From positions 1-64,000 of the forward strand of contig NZ_VNJI01000032.1 in assembly GCF_007786445.1 (NCBI RefSeq): a DNA stretch of 64,000 nt. The letters run 5' to 3'. The first letter of the stretch is position 1. The number at the start of each line of letters is the position of its first letter. Of the stretch, positions 16,648 to 25,247 are shown one piece after another. Origin of the DNA: Paenibacillus cremeus (GTDB lineage Bacteria > Bacillota > Bacilli > Paenibacillales > NBRC-103111). The position numbers and the translations under genes are program-made. The notes beneath the pieces were generated by a model that saw nothing but the letters and a program-made list of their open reading frames with translations, searched no databases and was not told the origin of the DNA.

Positions 16648-17769
16648 TCAAATATACTCGCTGCGCGTATCAAAAATCGAAGGCTTCAGCTTCGCCCACG
16701 GTGTAAACGTTGTGGTCAGCGTATATCGCTCACCGGATTCCGCCGAGCGGTATGCACCGAAGAGAATTTCGTGCACGTGCAATTGCTGACGTCCAGACTG
16801 GACAGGCTGCTCCCCGGCGCGAAGGCAGCGGACGAAATGCGTTATGTAATCCTCTGTCGGGATGGACGCGATTTTCTCATGCGGCACATAGCACTCGTTC
16901 ATCCCGCGCCAACTAACCTGCTCGGCATCCGGTATCGCTTGTCCCGGCGAATGGATCACGAGCGGAAGCCCGCTGTCATTCAAGGCGATCGTGCCGCTGC
17001 GCCCGTAGATCAAGGTGTTATTTTGCTTGAAGGACATCCCCCATAATGTGCGAATGACGGCATGCTGACCGCCTGCGAACTCGACGATCAGGGTCACATT
17101 GTCATCCACATCGCTCTGGACGCGCTTGCCTCCCCCGACAATCCGCTTCGGAATCAGCGTATTCACCTCAGCCATGACGCTAACGGCAGGCCCCAGCAGC
17201 GCGATCAATCGGCTGACCGGATATACCATACAATCCATCATCGCTCCGCCATGGGCGATTGCTTTGTTGTAATACCAATTATCCCGCGGCGGTCCGGGCA
17301 AGGAGAGCTGCGCTTCGGCGCCGGTGATTTTACCGATCACTCGCTCATCGACAAACTCAGAAGCAGCCAAGAAAGCTGGATTCAGATCGAACGGCAGGCT
17401 CATAAAAATCGCGCCCTTCTCCTCCGCCAGCGTCACCATACGCGAACAATCCTCGAAGGAGGTGGCCATCGGCTTCTCATTCAGCACATGCAAGCCCCGC
17501 TCCAGCGCGGCGAGCACCGGCTCCGCATGGACGGAATGCGGCGTCGTAACGACGACAGCATCCAGCTCCTCCTTATCCATCATCTCGCGGTAATCGTCGT
17601 ACCAGCGCGGTACGCCGTAGGCTTCGGCTTTGGCCTGCGCGCTATCCAGCCTCCTTGCACAAGTCGCAGCAAACCGTACCCCTTCCAGCTTGGCCGCCAT
17701 TTCAAAATAACGGTTGCTAACTTGCCCACAGCCGACCATTCCAAGTGTAATCGGTTTCATATCCCTCAT
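16648..17769 (-). CDS. Gfo/Idh/MocA-family oxidoreductase
   Basis: NAD(P)-dependent dehydrogenase of 373 residues. The N-terminal Rossmann motif is GMVGCGQVSNRY (residues 10-21), and the conserved EKP occurs in HVLNEKPMATS near residue 97. The C-terminal half is the beta-sheet substrate domain. Relatives oxidise sugars, inositols or sugar-derived glycosides. The ATG at 17769 has an AGAGGCAGGG RBS. It begins a two-gene unit with the SDR gene. Confidence 0.9.
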   Translation of the reverse strand: MRDMKPITLGMVGCGQVSNRYFEMAAKLEGVRFAATCARRLDSAQAKAEAYGVPRWYDDYREMMDKEELDAVVVTTPHSVHAEPVLAALERGLHVLNEKPMATSFEDCSRMVTLAEEKGAIFMSLPFDLNPAFLAASEFVDERVIGKITGAEAQLSLPGPPRDNWYYNKAIAHGGAMMDCMVYPVSRLIALLGPAVSVMAEVNTLIPKRIVGGGKRVQSDVDDNVTLIVEFAGGQHAVIRTLWGMSFKQNNTLIYGRSGTIALNDSGLPLVIHSPGQAIPDAEQVSWRGMNECYVPHEKIASIPTEDYITHFVRCLRAGEQPVQSGRQQLHVHEILFGAYRSAESGERYTLTTTFTPWAKLKPSIFDTRSEYI

Positions 17770-17892
17770 CCCTGCCTCTCTTCGAATTAGAAACTATTAC
17801 CCTATTTTACCATAAGGTACACTGCTGGCGCCGTTTCAATCTCCAAAACTATGAATATAGTATAAGACGCTACCAAATGGAGGTGATAGAAT

Positions 17893-18252
17893 ATGCTTCA
17901 GTTGAATGGAATTGTAGGCGGTAAAAACATGATCGCTGTAGGCGCCGGCAAAAGCAAGGACCTGCAAATCATAACCATCACGGTCGCAAAAGGCCAAAAG
18001 CTTATCTTGAACCGGGTCAACTTTCTTGTTTCGAACGATGGCTTCGAATTTGTCGTCAAAGCGCTGCCTTCGACAGGAACCTTCCGTGCCCGCGGCGGCT
18101 TCGGCGATTTGCGCCCGAATAAAGTGCTGTTCAATAACACGACCGGCGATGCTGTCATCCTTTTCTTGGCCGTTTCGGTCGTCAACCGCACGAGAAGAAC
18201 ACTGACCTTGAACCGCACGGACAGCTGGCTGTTACAGATAACACGCAAGTAA
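17893..18252 (+). CDS. Hypothetical beta-rich protein, 119 residues
   Basis: No family recognised. GGAGGTGAT stands ideally before the ATG. The product is rich in Val, Ile, Asn, Thr and Arg with alternating hydrophobic residues (LQIITITVAKGQKLILN, LFLAVSVVNRTRRTLTLN), suggesting a small all-beta protein. No signal peptide or membrane segment is visible. A bidirectional terminator follows. A spore or surface-structure role is conceivable for such a basic beta protein in this genus, but nothing proves it. Confidence 0.65.
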   Translation: MLQLNGIVGGKNMIAVGAGKSKDLQIITITVAKGQKLILNRVNFLVSNDGFEFVVKALPSTGTFRARGGFGDLRPNKVLFNNTTGDAVILFLAVSVVNRTRRTLTLNRTDSWLLQITRK

Positions 18253-18271
18253 GCACCACCTCCATCCAGGC

Positions 18272-18326
18272 AAAAAAAAGCGGCGAGCAGCGTTCATCCC
18301 GAACTGCACTGCATCGCCGCTTTTTT
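18272..18326. terminator. Bidirectional terminator
   Basis: A-run plus GCGGCGA at 18272-18286 pairs with TCGCCGC plus T-run at 18314-18326. It lies between the convergent genes ending at 18252 and 18325, and the minus-strand stop codon is within the T run. Confidence 0.88.
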
Positions 18327-19590
18327 ATGTTGCGGACTCCACCTGTTTGCGCGATTGATTGATCCGCTTCGCCTGAATCCCCAGCATTACAAAATGGAGA
18401 AAGAATACGACCGAAATAATATAAAACACGACCGGAATGCCTAAATTGCTCGCCACGATACCGCCAAACAACGAACCCAGCACATTGCCGACCGAATTCG
18501 CGCTGGCATTGTAGGAGAAGACGCTGCCTTGAATCGAGGACGGCGTCAAGCTGCGCAGCAAGGAGCTGATGGAAGGGATTAGCCCGCCGACACATAACCC
18601 GCTTAAGAAGCGCGCCCCCATCAAAATCCACGGATCGGTAATCCGGGCCTGCGGAATATACAGGATTGAAATTAGCAGCAGACTGCAGAGCAGTATCGTT
18701 AAGTGTCCGTACCGGTCGCCGATGCGCCCGAGTATCGGTGCTGAGATCATCGTCCCCAGCGCGCTGGATGCAAAGATCAGCCCTGCAATGATCTCGACGT
18801 GCTGCTCGACATGCATGCTTTTGACATACAGCGTAATGATCGGGCTGATGCTCTGAAAGCTGGCCGCGATCAGAAACGTCGACACGAACAGGGTCAAAAT
18901 CACGGGTGTGCGCTTGATGACATCGTGCAGCTGCACTTTATTCGGCCGCTTGGCCGCGTCAGCGTTCTTGTGTTCCCCGTTCTTCGCACGCTTCAAATCG
19001 GAGAACTTAAACTTCGCATATTTCCTCGTTTCGTGTACCCCAAACAGCACCAGCACCGTAGCGATAAAAATAAACGCACCCGTGAAAAAGAACGAGCTGC
19101 GCATTCCGAGCCACTCCGCCATCAGTCCGCCCAGCAAGGGCCCGAGCAGCTGCCCAGAAACTTGGCCGGTCTGCAGCGTACCCAGCGCTTTGCCCACCTC
19201 GGCTTTCGGCGTCTCAATCGCCATCAGCGCAACCGCGCACGTCGAGAAGCCGCCCATCGTTCCGAACAAGGCGCGGAGCAGCAGCAGCTGGAACGGCGTA
19301 TGGACCAGTCCCATGGCCGCGATAATGATGGACAATCCGATGCCGGAGCGGACCATCGTCACCTTTTGCCCGTACACGTCGGAAAATTTGCCCCACATGG
19401 GGGATGTCAGCGCGATCATCACGTGATTGATTCCAAAAATCATCGCCGCCCACAGAGCCGCTTGCTTCACATCGTGGATGCCAAGCTCCTGGACGTACAA
19501 CGGCAGGAACGGGATAATCATGCCAATGCCCGCCGAGCTGAAAAACGTACCGAACCATAAAATCAACAAATTTCGCTTCCATGCTTCCAT
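18325..19590 (-). CDS. MFS multidrug-type exporter
   Basis: DHA1-type major facilitator of 421 residues with twelve predicted membrane segments. Typical motifs are WGKFSDVYGQKVTMVRSG in loop 2-3 (motif A) and GQLLGPLLGGLMAEWLG in segment 5 (motif C, drug:H+ antiporters). It follows the rifampin-phosphotransferase-like gene by 150 bases on the same strand and could export the same drug class. A short perfect dyad, ATGGATTTCCAT, lies in the gap between them. Whether it shares the promoter at 23081-23109 is inference. Confidence 0.87.
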   Translation of the reverse strand: MEAWKRNLLILWFGTFFSSAGIGMIIPFLPLYVQELGIHDVKQAALWAAMIFGINHVMIALTSPMWGKFSDVYGQKVTMVRSGIGLSIIIAAMGLVHTPFQLLLLRALFGTMGGFSTCAVALMAIETPKAEVGKALGTLQTGQVSGQLLGPLLGGLMAEWLGMRSSFFFTGAFIFIATVLVLFGVHETRKYAKFKFSDLKRAKNGEHKNADAAKRPNKVQLHDVIKRTPVILTLFVSTFLIAASFQSISPIITLYVKSMHVEQHVEIIAGLIFASSALGTMISAPILGRIGDRYGHLTILLCSLLLISILYIPQARITDPWILMGARFLSGLCVGGLIPSISSLLRSLTPSSIQGSVFSYNASANSVGNVLGSLFGGIVASNLGIPVVFYIISVVFFLHFVMLGIQAKRINQSRKQVESAT

Positions 19591-19740
19591 CCTGAAGAGA
19601 CCTTCTTTACAAGTAGACTAGCCTTATGCGCCTCTCTGGGAGCCAGCACGTACAACAGACTATTGTTAGATTACTCCCATTGCCGGAAAGAAACCATGGA
19701 TTTCCATGCTGCGAAACATGTACTATTTTGCTTTCTCTTG

Positions 19741-22425
19741 CTATTCCTTCTTGCTCGGTTCCAGCACCAACACATACCCGCGCGTGCCGTCCAAACGGAT
19801 GCGGTCGCCGTCGCGAATCAGCTTGGTGGCATTGTCGATGCCGACGACGGCCGGCAATCCGTACTCGCGCGCTACAACTGCGCCATGGGTCATGAGCCCG
19901 CCGACCTCCATGACCAGCCCGATCGCCGAATGAAACAGCGGCGTCCAGCCTGGGTCCGTGAAGGGCGCGATCATAATCTCGCCCTTGTTCAAGTTCGCGT
20001 GCTCCGGCCGCAGGACCACGCGGGCTATGCCCTCAATGACACCGGCGGAGACCGGCGTCCCGAGCAAGGCCCCTTCCGGCGCGTCCTGCTGCTTCCGCCG
20101 CCCGTTGAGGATCTCGCCTTCGCTTGTCATGAGGCGCGGCGGCGACAGCTCACGGTAGCGCGTCAGGTCAGCCTTGCGCTGCTCCAACAGCTTTGCCAGC
20201 TCGGATGGACCTTGCCCCTGCGTCAGCTGCAAAAGCTCATCAAGCGACAGGAATAAGACTTCGTCCGCGCTCTGCAGCACTCCCTTCTGAACCAAGCTGC
20301 GCCCTTCATCAAGCAGCCCCTCGCGGATCATGCCAAAATGCTGGATCATCATATATTTGGGATGCTCTCTCAAGCCCATCAAGCTGCGGAACGCATACAT
20401 CAGGCGCGACAGCAGCTTCGCCTTGACGCTGCCGAAGGGCTGCTTCCGCAGCCGCGCTACCACCTCGCGGATGGCCGCCTCTGCCTCCGCGGCGCCCTGC
20501 GCGAACTTGGCGCGGTGCTCACCCGGCTGCTGGCTGCGCATGTGGCTGTCGATCGACGGCAGCAGCGTGCTCGGATCGTCGCGCCACCGTGGACGCGTCA
20601 CATCGATCTCGCCCGGGCAGCGCATGCCATACAGCCCCATGAACCGATCCCAGGCCGCGCCGAACGCTTCCCCGCCCTCGACTTGACGCAGGCGCTCCCG
20701 AAACCGCTGCGGATCGCCGCTGCGAATCAGCTCGACCACCTGCGGATATGGGCGGGCCGCGTCAGCCAAATCGCCGATCATGAGCCCCATCTCGCTCGTC
20801 ACGTTGCCGGGCAGCGAACGGTTGAGCACAGCCATTAGATCTGAAGCCTCCTCGCCCAGCCATTTGGAGATCAGCACGCGAAGGAGACGGCTTGAGAGCA
20901 TCCCGGCGAGCGGATAGGGCAGCAGATTGGCAAACGCGCTGCGCATGAACGATCCGATCTGCTCTTGAATGCGAATAATCCGCTCCGCCCCGCTAATGCC
21001 AGACAGCCCTTCTCTCCCCCGCCGTACGGAGTTCTCCACGAACGCCTCTACCTTCGGCCGGGCTTCCGCGATCGGAGCGAACAGAATATTCCGCACGGCA
21101 CGCAGCAGAATGGGTCCGATGAAGCCGACGATGGACTTTTTGAGTCCCGGCTGTGGAGGAATCCCTCGGATAAACGTTTCTTGCTGAACATACTGCTCAA
21201 CGGCGCTGGCCATCATTTCATCGATATTTCGCATGATGAGCGGGAATTTCTCCCGGGCCGGCTTCAGCGCAAACAGCTTCGTAATATCGATATAGACGCG
21301 GCCGCCGGCCGTCGCCGTAAGCTCACTTTCCGCACGCACGCTCGCTTTGCCGAAGGGAAACATCGTGCGGATCAGCGACAAGCCCATCGGCTTCATCGCC
21401 TCCGTCATCATCTGCTGATGACCGAAGGAGACGAGCAGATGCGGGCTTTCCCCCGGCTGAACAGCGACATGAGCGAGCGGATACAGCGAGGTGATCGGGC
21501 GGCTCTGCACGATATAAAAGCGCCCCGCCGCATAGCACCACTCGATATCCTGCTCGGAGCCATAGTGCCGCTTGATCTTCTCTCCCAGCGCGGCCAGCTC
21601 CACAATCTGAGCGTCCCCTAACGCTTGGCGCTCCTGCTCTGCCTCAGGGAGCTCCTTGGTGACCGTCCCGCCTTCCGACAACGAGTAGATGGCAATTTTC
21701 TTGCGGGCAATCTTTTTGGCGAAAATGGCTCCGGAGCGCACCTGATACAAATCGGCCGACACCAGACCGGATACGAGCGCTTCCCCCAGACCGAAGCTTG
21801 CGTCAATGGAAACCGTGCCCCGATGCCCGCTGATCGGGTCGGCCGTGAACAGGATGCCGGACACCTCAGGGAAAACCATGCGCTGTACGACCACAGACAG
21901 CAGGACGGCCCGGTGATCGAAGCGATTTTTGGCCCGGTAGGAAATGGCGCGGTCGGTGAACAGCGAAGCCCAGCACTTCCGAATCGCCTGCAGCAGCTGA
22001 GCTTCGCCGCGGACATTGAGGTACGTATCCTGCTGGCCCGCAAACGACGCCATCGGCAAATCCTCCGCAGTGGCACTGGACCGGACAGCATACGCCTCCT
22101 GCTCGCCTGCCTGCTTCCAGCCGGCCACAATGGCCGCTCGGATCGCCTCCGGGATGGCTACCTGCTCCAGATGCTCGCGAATCGCACGGCCCAGCACCGC
22201 GATCTCATTCAATTGATCCGCTTGAATCGCATCGAGCTGCTGGAAGTAGCCGGCCATTTGCTCGCTTTGCGCAAGAAAGTCGCGATAAGCATCGGTCGTC
22301 ACGCAAAAGCCCGAAGGAACCGGAAACCCCGCCAGCGTCATCTCTCCCAGATTCGCACCTTTTCCTCCGACATGCGGAAGGCTGCTTTTATCAATTCGGC
22401 TAAATTCAAGCACATATGGACTCAT
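19741..22425 (-). CDS. rph: Rifampin phosphotransferase-like enzyme (Rph family)
   Basis: About 894 residues. The N-terminal third is a PPDK-type ATP-binding domain (HVGGKGANLGEM, YAVRSSATAEDLP, IDASFGLGEALVSG, ending VQSRPITS near residue 315). A long central region follows. The C-terminal swivelling domain carries the phosphohistidine motif GGLMTHGAVVARE, His847, 47 residues from the end. The PEP-binding TIM barrel of true PEP synthase is absent, and this three-domain layout is that of Rph, which transfers the beta-phosphate of ATP to rifamycins. ATG 22425 has GGGGAG upstream. TetR precedes and an MFS exporter follows, which fits a resistance unit. Activity on rifampin is inferred from family membership. 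Confidence 0.83.
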   Translation of the reverse strand: MSPYVLEFSRIDKSSLPHVGGKGANLGEMTLAGFPVPSGFCVTTDAYRDFLAQSEQMAGYFQQLDAIQADQLNEIAVLGRAIREHLEQVAIPEAIRAAIVAGWKQAGEQEAYAVRSSATAEDLPMASFAGQQDTYLNVRGEAQLLQAIRKCWASLFTDRAISYRAKNRFDHRAVLLSVVVQRMVFPEVSGILFTADPISGHRGTVSIDASFGLGEALVSGLVSADLYQVRSGAIFAKKIARKKIAIYSLSEGGTVTKELPEAEQERQALGDAQIVELAALGEKIKRHYGSEQDIEWCYAAGRFYIVQSRPITSLYPLAHVAVQPGESPHLLVSFGHQQMMTEAMKPMGLSLIRTMFPFGKASVRAESELTATAGGRVYIDITKLFALKPAREKFPLIMRNIDEMMASAVEQYVQQETFIRGIPPQPGLKKSIVGFIGPILLRAVRNILFAPIAEARPKVEAFVENSVRRGREGLSGISGAERIIRIQEQIGSFMRSAFANLLPYPLAGMLSSRLLRVLISKWLGEEASDLMAVLNRSLPGNVTSEMGLMIGDLADAARPYPQVVELIRSGDPQRFRERLRQVEGGEAFGAAWDRFMGLYGMRCPGEIDVTRPRWRDDPSTLLPSIDSHMRSQQPGEHRAKFAQGAAEAEAAIREVVARLRKQPFGSVKAKLLSRLMYAFRSLMGLREHPKYMMIQHFGMIREGLLDEGRSLVQKGVLQSADEVLFLSLDELLQLTQGQGPSELAKLLEQRKADLTRYRELSPPRLMTSEGEILNGRRKQQDAPEGALLGTPVSAGVIEGIARVVLRPEHANLNKGEIMIAPFTDPGWTPLFHSAIGLVMEVGGLMTHGAVVAREYGLPAVVGIDNATKLIRDGDRIRLDGTRGYVLVLEPSKKE

Positions 22426-22446
22426 GCTCTGCACGCTCCCCATCGA

Positions 22447-23016
22447 TTAATTCGGCTTTCGAAGACCAGCCAGTATAAAATCAAACCAGGCATCCGCCAC
22501 ATCCATCATCGTCACTCCTTGCTTGGCTGCAAAATCCGGGCGCACCGTACGCTGAATCGTTTCCAAAATAATGGCCGATACTAGCCGTGGATTCACCTCG
22601 CGAATAAGCCCGGCTTCCATCGCCTTAGTGAGCACGCCGCCGATGAACTCCAGCTGTCGGCCGCGGAACGCTTCCAGCTGATCCCACAACGCAGGCGCAA
22701 ACTTCTGAATGTCCTCCAGAAAAAGCGGATTCAGCTTCACAATCTGCTGCTTGATGCCCTGAAACGTTTCTTGCAGCATGCTCAGCGGATCGCCATTGCG
22801 CTGCTTCTGCTCAGCGACCAAAGCGGCGATCGCACTAAGCGTCATATCGATGACGGCCCATGCGATGTCTTCCTTCGAGCTAAAATATAAGTACAGCGTC
22901 TTCTTGCTCATCCCAAGCCGCGTGGCCAGCTCACTTAAAGTCACGCTTTTGTACCCCTTGGCGTTAAACATGTCGGCCGCTCCCCGCATAATGCGCAATC
23001 TGACCGAATCTTCCAT
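22447..23016 (-). CDS. TetR-family transcriptional repressor
   Basis: Regulator of 189 residues. The N-terminal helix-turn-helix is GYKSVTLSELATRLGMSKKT with LYLYFSSKEDI directly after it, at about residues 20-52. The rest is a helical ligand-binding domain. ATG 23016 has AGGAGGG six bases before it; longer in-frame starts up to 23250 lack an RBS and would swallow the promoter. The stop is 21 bases before the rph start, so the genes are co-transcribed. It probably represses its own operon through the dyad at 23043-23070 and responds to the drug handled by it. Confidence 0.9.
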   Translation of the reverse strand: MEDSVRLRIMRGAADMFNAKGYKSVTLSELATRLGMSKKTLYLYFSSKEDIAWAVIDMTLSAIAALVAEQKQRNGDPLSMLQETFQGIKQQIVKLNPLFLEDIQKFAPALWDQLEAFRGRQLEFIGGVLTKAMEAGLIREVNPRLVSAIILETIQRTVRPDFAAKQGVTMMDVADAWFDFILAGLRKPN

Positions 23017-23042
23017 GAGCTTCCCTCCTGATGTCGAACCTT

Positions 23043-23109
23043 GGAAACCGAATTGGTTTTTTCGGTTTCCGCATGCTTTCATGATACCCCTACCGAACCT
23101 ATCCGTCAA
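23043..23109 (-). promoter_or_regulatory. Promoter and TetR-type operator of the rph operon
   Basis: On the minus strand TTGACG (23104-23109) and TATCAT (23081-23086) are exactly 17 bases apart. Just downstream, at about +4 to +31, lies a perfect inverted repeat: GGAAACCGAA at 23043-23052 and TTCGGTTTCC at 23061-23070. A second overlapping dyad, AAACC-GAATT-GGTTT, is centred at 23052. Such placement suits repression by TetR. Confidence 0.75.
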
Positions 23110-23131
23110 TGCATCGACCCGCCTAATTGCA

Positions 23132-23171
23132 GCAAAACCCGACGTATCCCTAGGAGGGGACAACGCCGGGT
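23132..23171 (-). terminator. Terminator after gntP-like gene
   Basis: A 9-bp stem pairs 23163-23171 with 23137-23145, including one G-U, with a nested TCCC/GGGA hairpin in the loop. On the minus strand UUUUGC follows. It starts seven bases past the GntP stop. Confidence 0.7.
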
Positions 23172-23177
23172 CCATTA

Positions 23178-24503
23178 TTACACAAACATATCGATGATCA
23201 TCACGGTAAAGAAGGCAATGAACGAAAGCAGCGTCTCCAATACGGTCCACGTTTTGAACGTTTCTTTGACGGTCAGCCCGAGATATTCCTTCACGAGCCA
23301 GAACCCGGCATCATTCACGTGCGAGAACATGAGCGAGCCCGCGCCGGTCGCAATGACGAGCAGCTCGAGGTTCACGCCTGACATGTGCTCGATGATCGGA
23401 GACACGATCCCCGCTGCGGTCGTCAGCGCCACGGTTGCCGAGCCCGTCGCAATCCGGATCAAGCCGGCAACACAGAACGCGAGCACGATCGGCGACAGCG
23501 AAATGCTTTCCGACATCTGTGCGATCGCCGTACCCACGCCGCTTGCAATCAGGATTTGCTTAAAGCCGCCGCCGGCACCGATGATCAAGATGATCGAGCC
23601 TACAGGCATTAAGCATTCATGAGCCATTTTATCAATGCGGTGCTTGCTGAACCCTTGACGGATACCCAGGAAGTAAAACGAAGCAAAGACGGAAATCAAC
23701 AGCGCGATCACCGAGTTTCCGATAAAGCTCAGAAAATTCAGAAGTCCTTTCGGTAAGCCCAAGTACGGCGCGGCAACGCCCAAAATCATTAAGATGACCG
23801 GGAGCAAAATGATGAAGAAGGAAATGCCCGTACCCGGCATTTTTTCCACTTCAATCGTGTGCCCGAGCAGCGAAGGCTCTCCTTGCGGCACCACCCGCTT
23901 ATGTACCCACTGAGCAAACAGCGGACCCGCAATGATCGCCGCAGGAATCGCAATCAGGAGCGAGTAAATGAGCACCTTGCCCATGTCGGCTTTATAGATG
24001 CCGATCGCGGTCATCGCACCAGGATGAGGTGGTACCAGCCCATGCACAATAGACAAGCCCGTAATCAGAGGCAGGCCGATCAGCAAAATGTTATATTTCG
24101 TCGTCTTATGAATCGAAATCACCAGCGGCAGCAGCATCACAATCCCTACATCGAAAAAGACCGGAATCCCGATAATAAACCCGGACAGCAGCATTGCCCA
24201 TGGCAGCCGCTTTTCGCCGAAAATTCGAATGAAGAAATTCGCGACCTGTGTGCCGGCTCCGGAATCGGACATCATTTTGCCCAAAATCGTACCTAGCGCC
24301 AATATGCCGACCAAGTGCCCCAGCACGCTGCCGACGCCGGTCTCGTACGAGCTGACGATCTTATCTAGCGTTAGCCCCGACATGATGGCCAAGAACAAGC
24401 TTGCCACCAACAAGCTGATAAACGCATGCCACTTCCACCAGGCCACGCCCAGAATGACAATGACAATGGAAATCAGGGTAATCATCAGTAAGTAAAGATT
24501 CAT
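23178..24503 (-). CDS. GntP-family gluconate-type permease
   Basis: Inner-membrane proton symporter of 441 residues in the GntP family, with about twelve or more membrane segments. Typical blocks are LGKMMSDSGAGTQVANFFI, GFIIGIPVFFDVGIVMLLP, VPPHPGAMTAIGIYKADMGK and the C-terminal FSHVNDAGFWLVKEYLGLT. The family imports gluconate and related sugar acids. As the last gene of the operon it is expected to import the sugar acid consumed by the DgaE/DgaF-like enzymes, replacing the PTS used in Salmonella dga. The substrate assignment is inference from neighbours. Confidence 0.88.
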   Translation of the reverse strand: MNLYLLMITLISIVIVILGVAWWKWHAFISLLVASLFLAIMSGLTLDKIVSSYETGVGSVLGHLVGILALGTILGKMMSDSGAGTQVANFFIRIFGEKRLPWAMLLSGFIIGIPVFFDVGIVMLLPLVISIHKTTKYNILLIGLPLITGLSIVHGLVPPHPGAMTAIGIYKADMGKVLIYSLLIAIPAAIIAGPLFAQWVHKRVVPQGEPSLLGHTIEVEKMPGTGISFFIILLPVILMILGVAAPYLGLPKGLLNFLSFIGNSVIALLISVFASFYFLGIRQGFSKHRIDKMAHECLMPVGSIILIIGAGGGFKQILIASGVGTAIAQMSESISLSPIVLAFCVAGLIRIATGSATVALTTAAGIVSPIIEHMSGVNLELLVIATGAGSLMFSHVNDAGFWLVKEYLGLTVKETFKTWTVLETLLSFIAFFTVMIIDMFV

Positions 24504-24524
24504 GTTGCTCCCTCGTCTCTTTCT

Positions 24525-25238
24525 CTAAACATCATAATTCACCACATACTGGTGCAGCTCGGTGTTATAGTAGCCTATGCTGTATTCAACCACATCCCCG
24601 GTATCAGCATAGGAATAACGGGTTCGCTTCAAGAGCGGTGCCCCCTCCTGAACACGCAAAGCATCTGCAATGTAGGCCGGTGCGATCGCCACGGCAAATT
24701 CATCCCGATACTTTTCGAGTGAGATGTCTTGCTCTTCAATAAGGTTGTATAAGGACTCCCCGCTTAAATCCGAGCTTTCCAGCGAGTTCATTCGTTTCGT
24801 AAGATAGTGGGTGAAATGAATATAAGGCTCGCCGTCCAGCAGATACATCCGTTCTATGCCGTAGCACACTTCACCAAACCAACGAAACGGCTCCGAGCCC
24901 TCCGCATTTCGAATGGCCTCGGCTTTTATCAGCTGCTTTCGAATGCTATGGCCTTCTTCCACCAGCTGTTCAGTGAATCGTTTCCACTTCGAGAGCTTGG
25001 AGGCCGACGTATTGCGGATGACCTTCGTCCCTTTGCCGCTGCTGGTCTCCAGGTACCCTTCCTGGGCAAGCTCCTTGATCGCATTGCGAACCGTGATTTT
25101 GCTGACCTGGAACTCCGCCTCCAGCTGCGGCTCTGACGGAATATTCGATCCCAGCGGATACATGCCGTGCAGGATGCGGTCTTTCACAATATTTTTGATC
25201 TGCAGATAGAGAGGCTTTTTCTTGCGGGACAAGTTCAC
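24525..25238 (-). CDS. GntR/HutC-family repressor with UTRA domain
   Basis: Regulator of 237 residues. The winged helix at residues 8-75 includes SEPQLEAEFQVSKITVRNAIKELAQEGYLETSSGKGT. The C-terminal 150 residues are a UTRA ligand-binding domain (IERMYLLDGEPYIHFTHYL). The start is GTG with AGGGG upstream, nine bases past the kinase stop. It lies inside the operon and probably binds the two palindromes around the promoter at 29227-29288, responding to a sugar-phosphate intermediate. Confidence 0.9.
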   Translation of the reverse strand: MNLSRKKKPLYLQIKNIVKDRILHGMYPLGSNIPSEPQLEAEFQVSKITVRNAIKELAQEGYLETSSGKGTKVIRNTSASKLSKWKRFTEQLVEEGHSIRKQLIKAEAIRNAEGSEPFRWFGEVCYGIERMYLLDGEPYIHFTHYLTKRMNSLESSDLSGESLYNLIEEQDISLEKYRDEFAVAIAPAYIADALRVQEGAPLLKRTRYSYADTGDVVEYSIGYYNTELHQYVVNYDV

Positions 25239-25247
25239 GCGCTTCCC

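Noticed and set aside
19741-22425. Annotation as phosphoenolpyruvate synthase.
   Set aside because: The C-terminal PEP-binding barrel is missing and the His domain is at the very end, which is the rifampin phosphotransferase layout.
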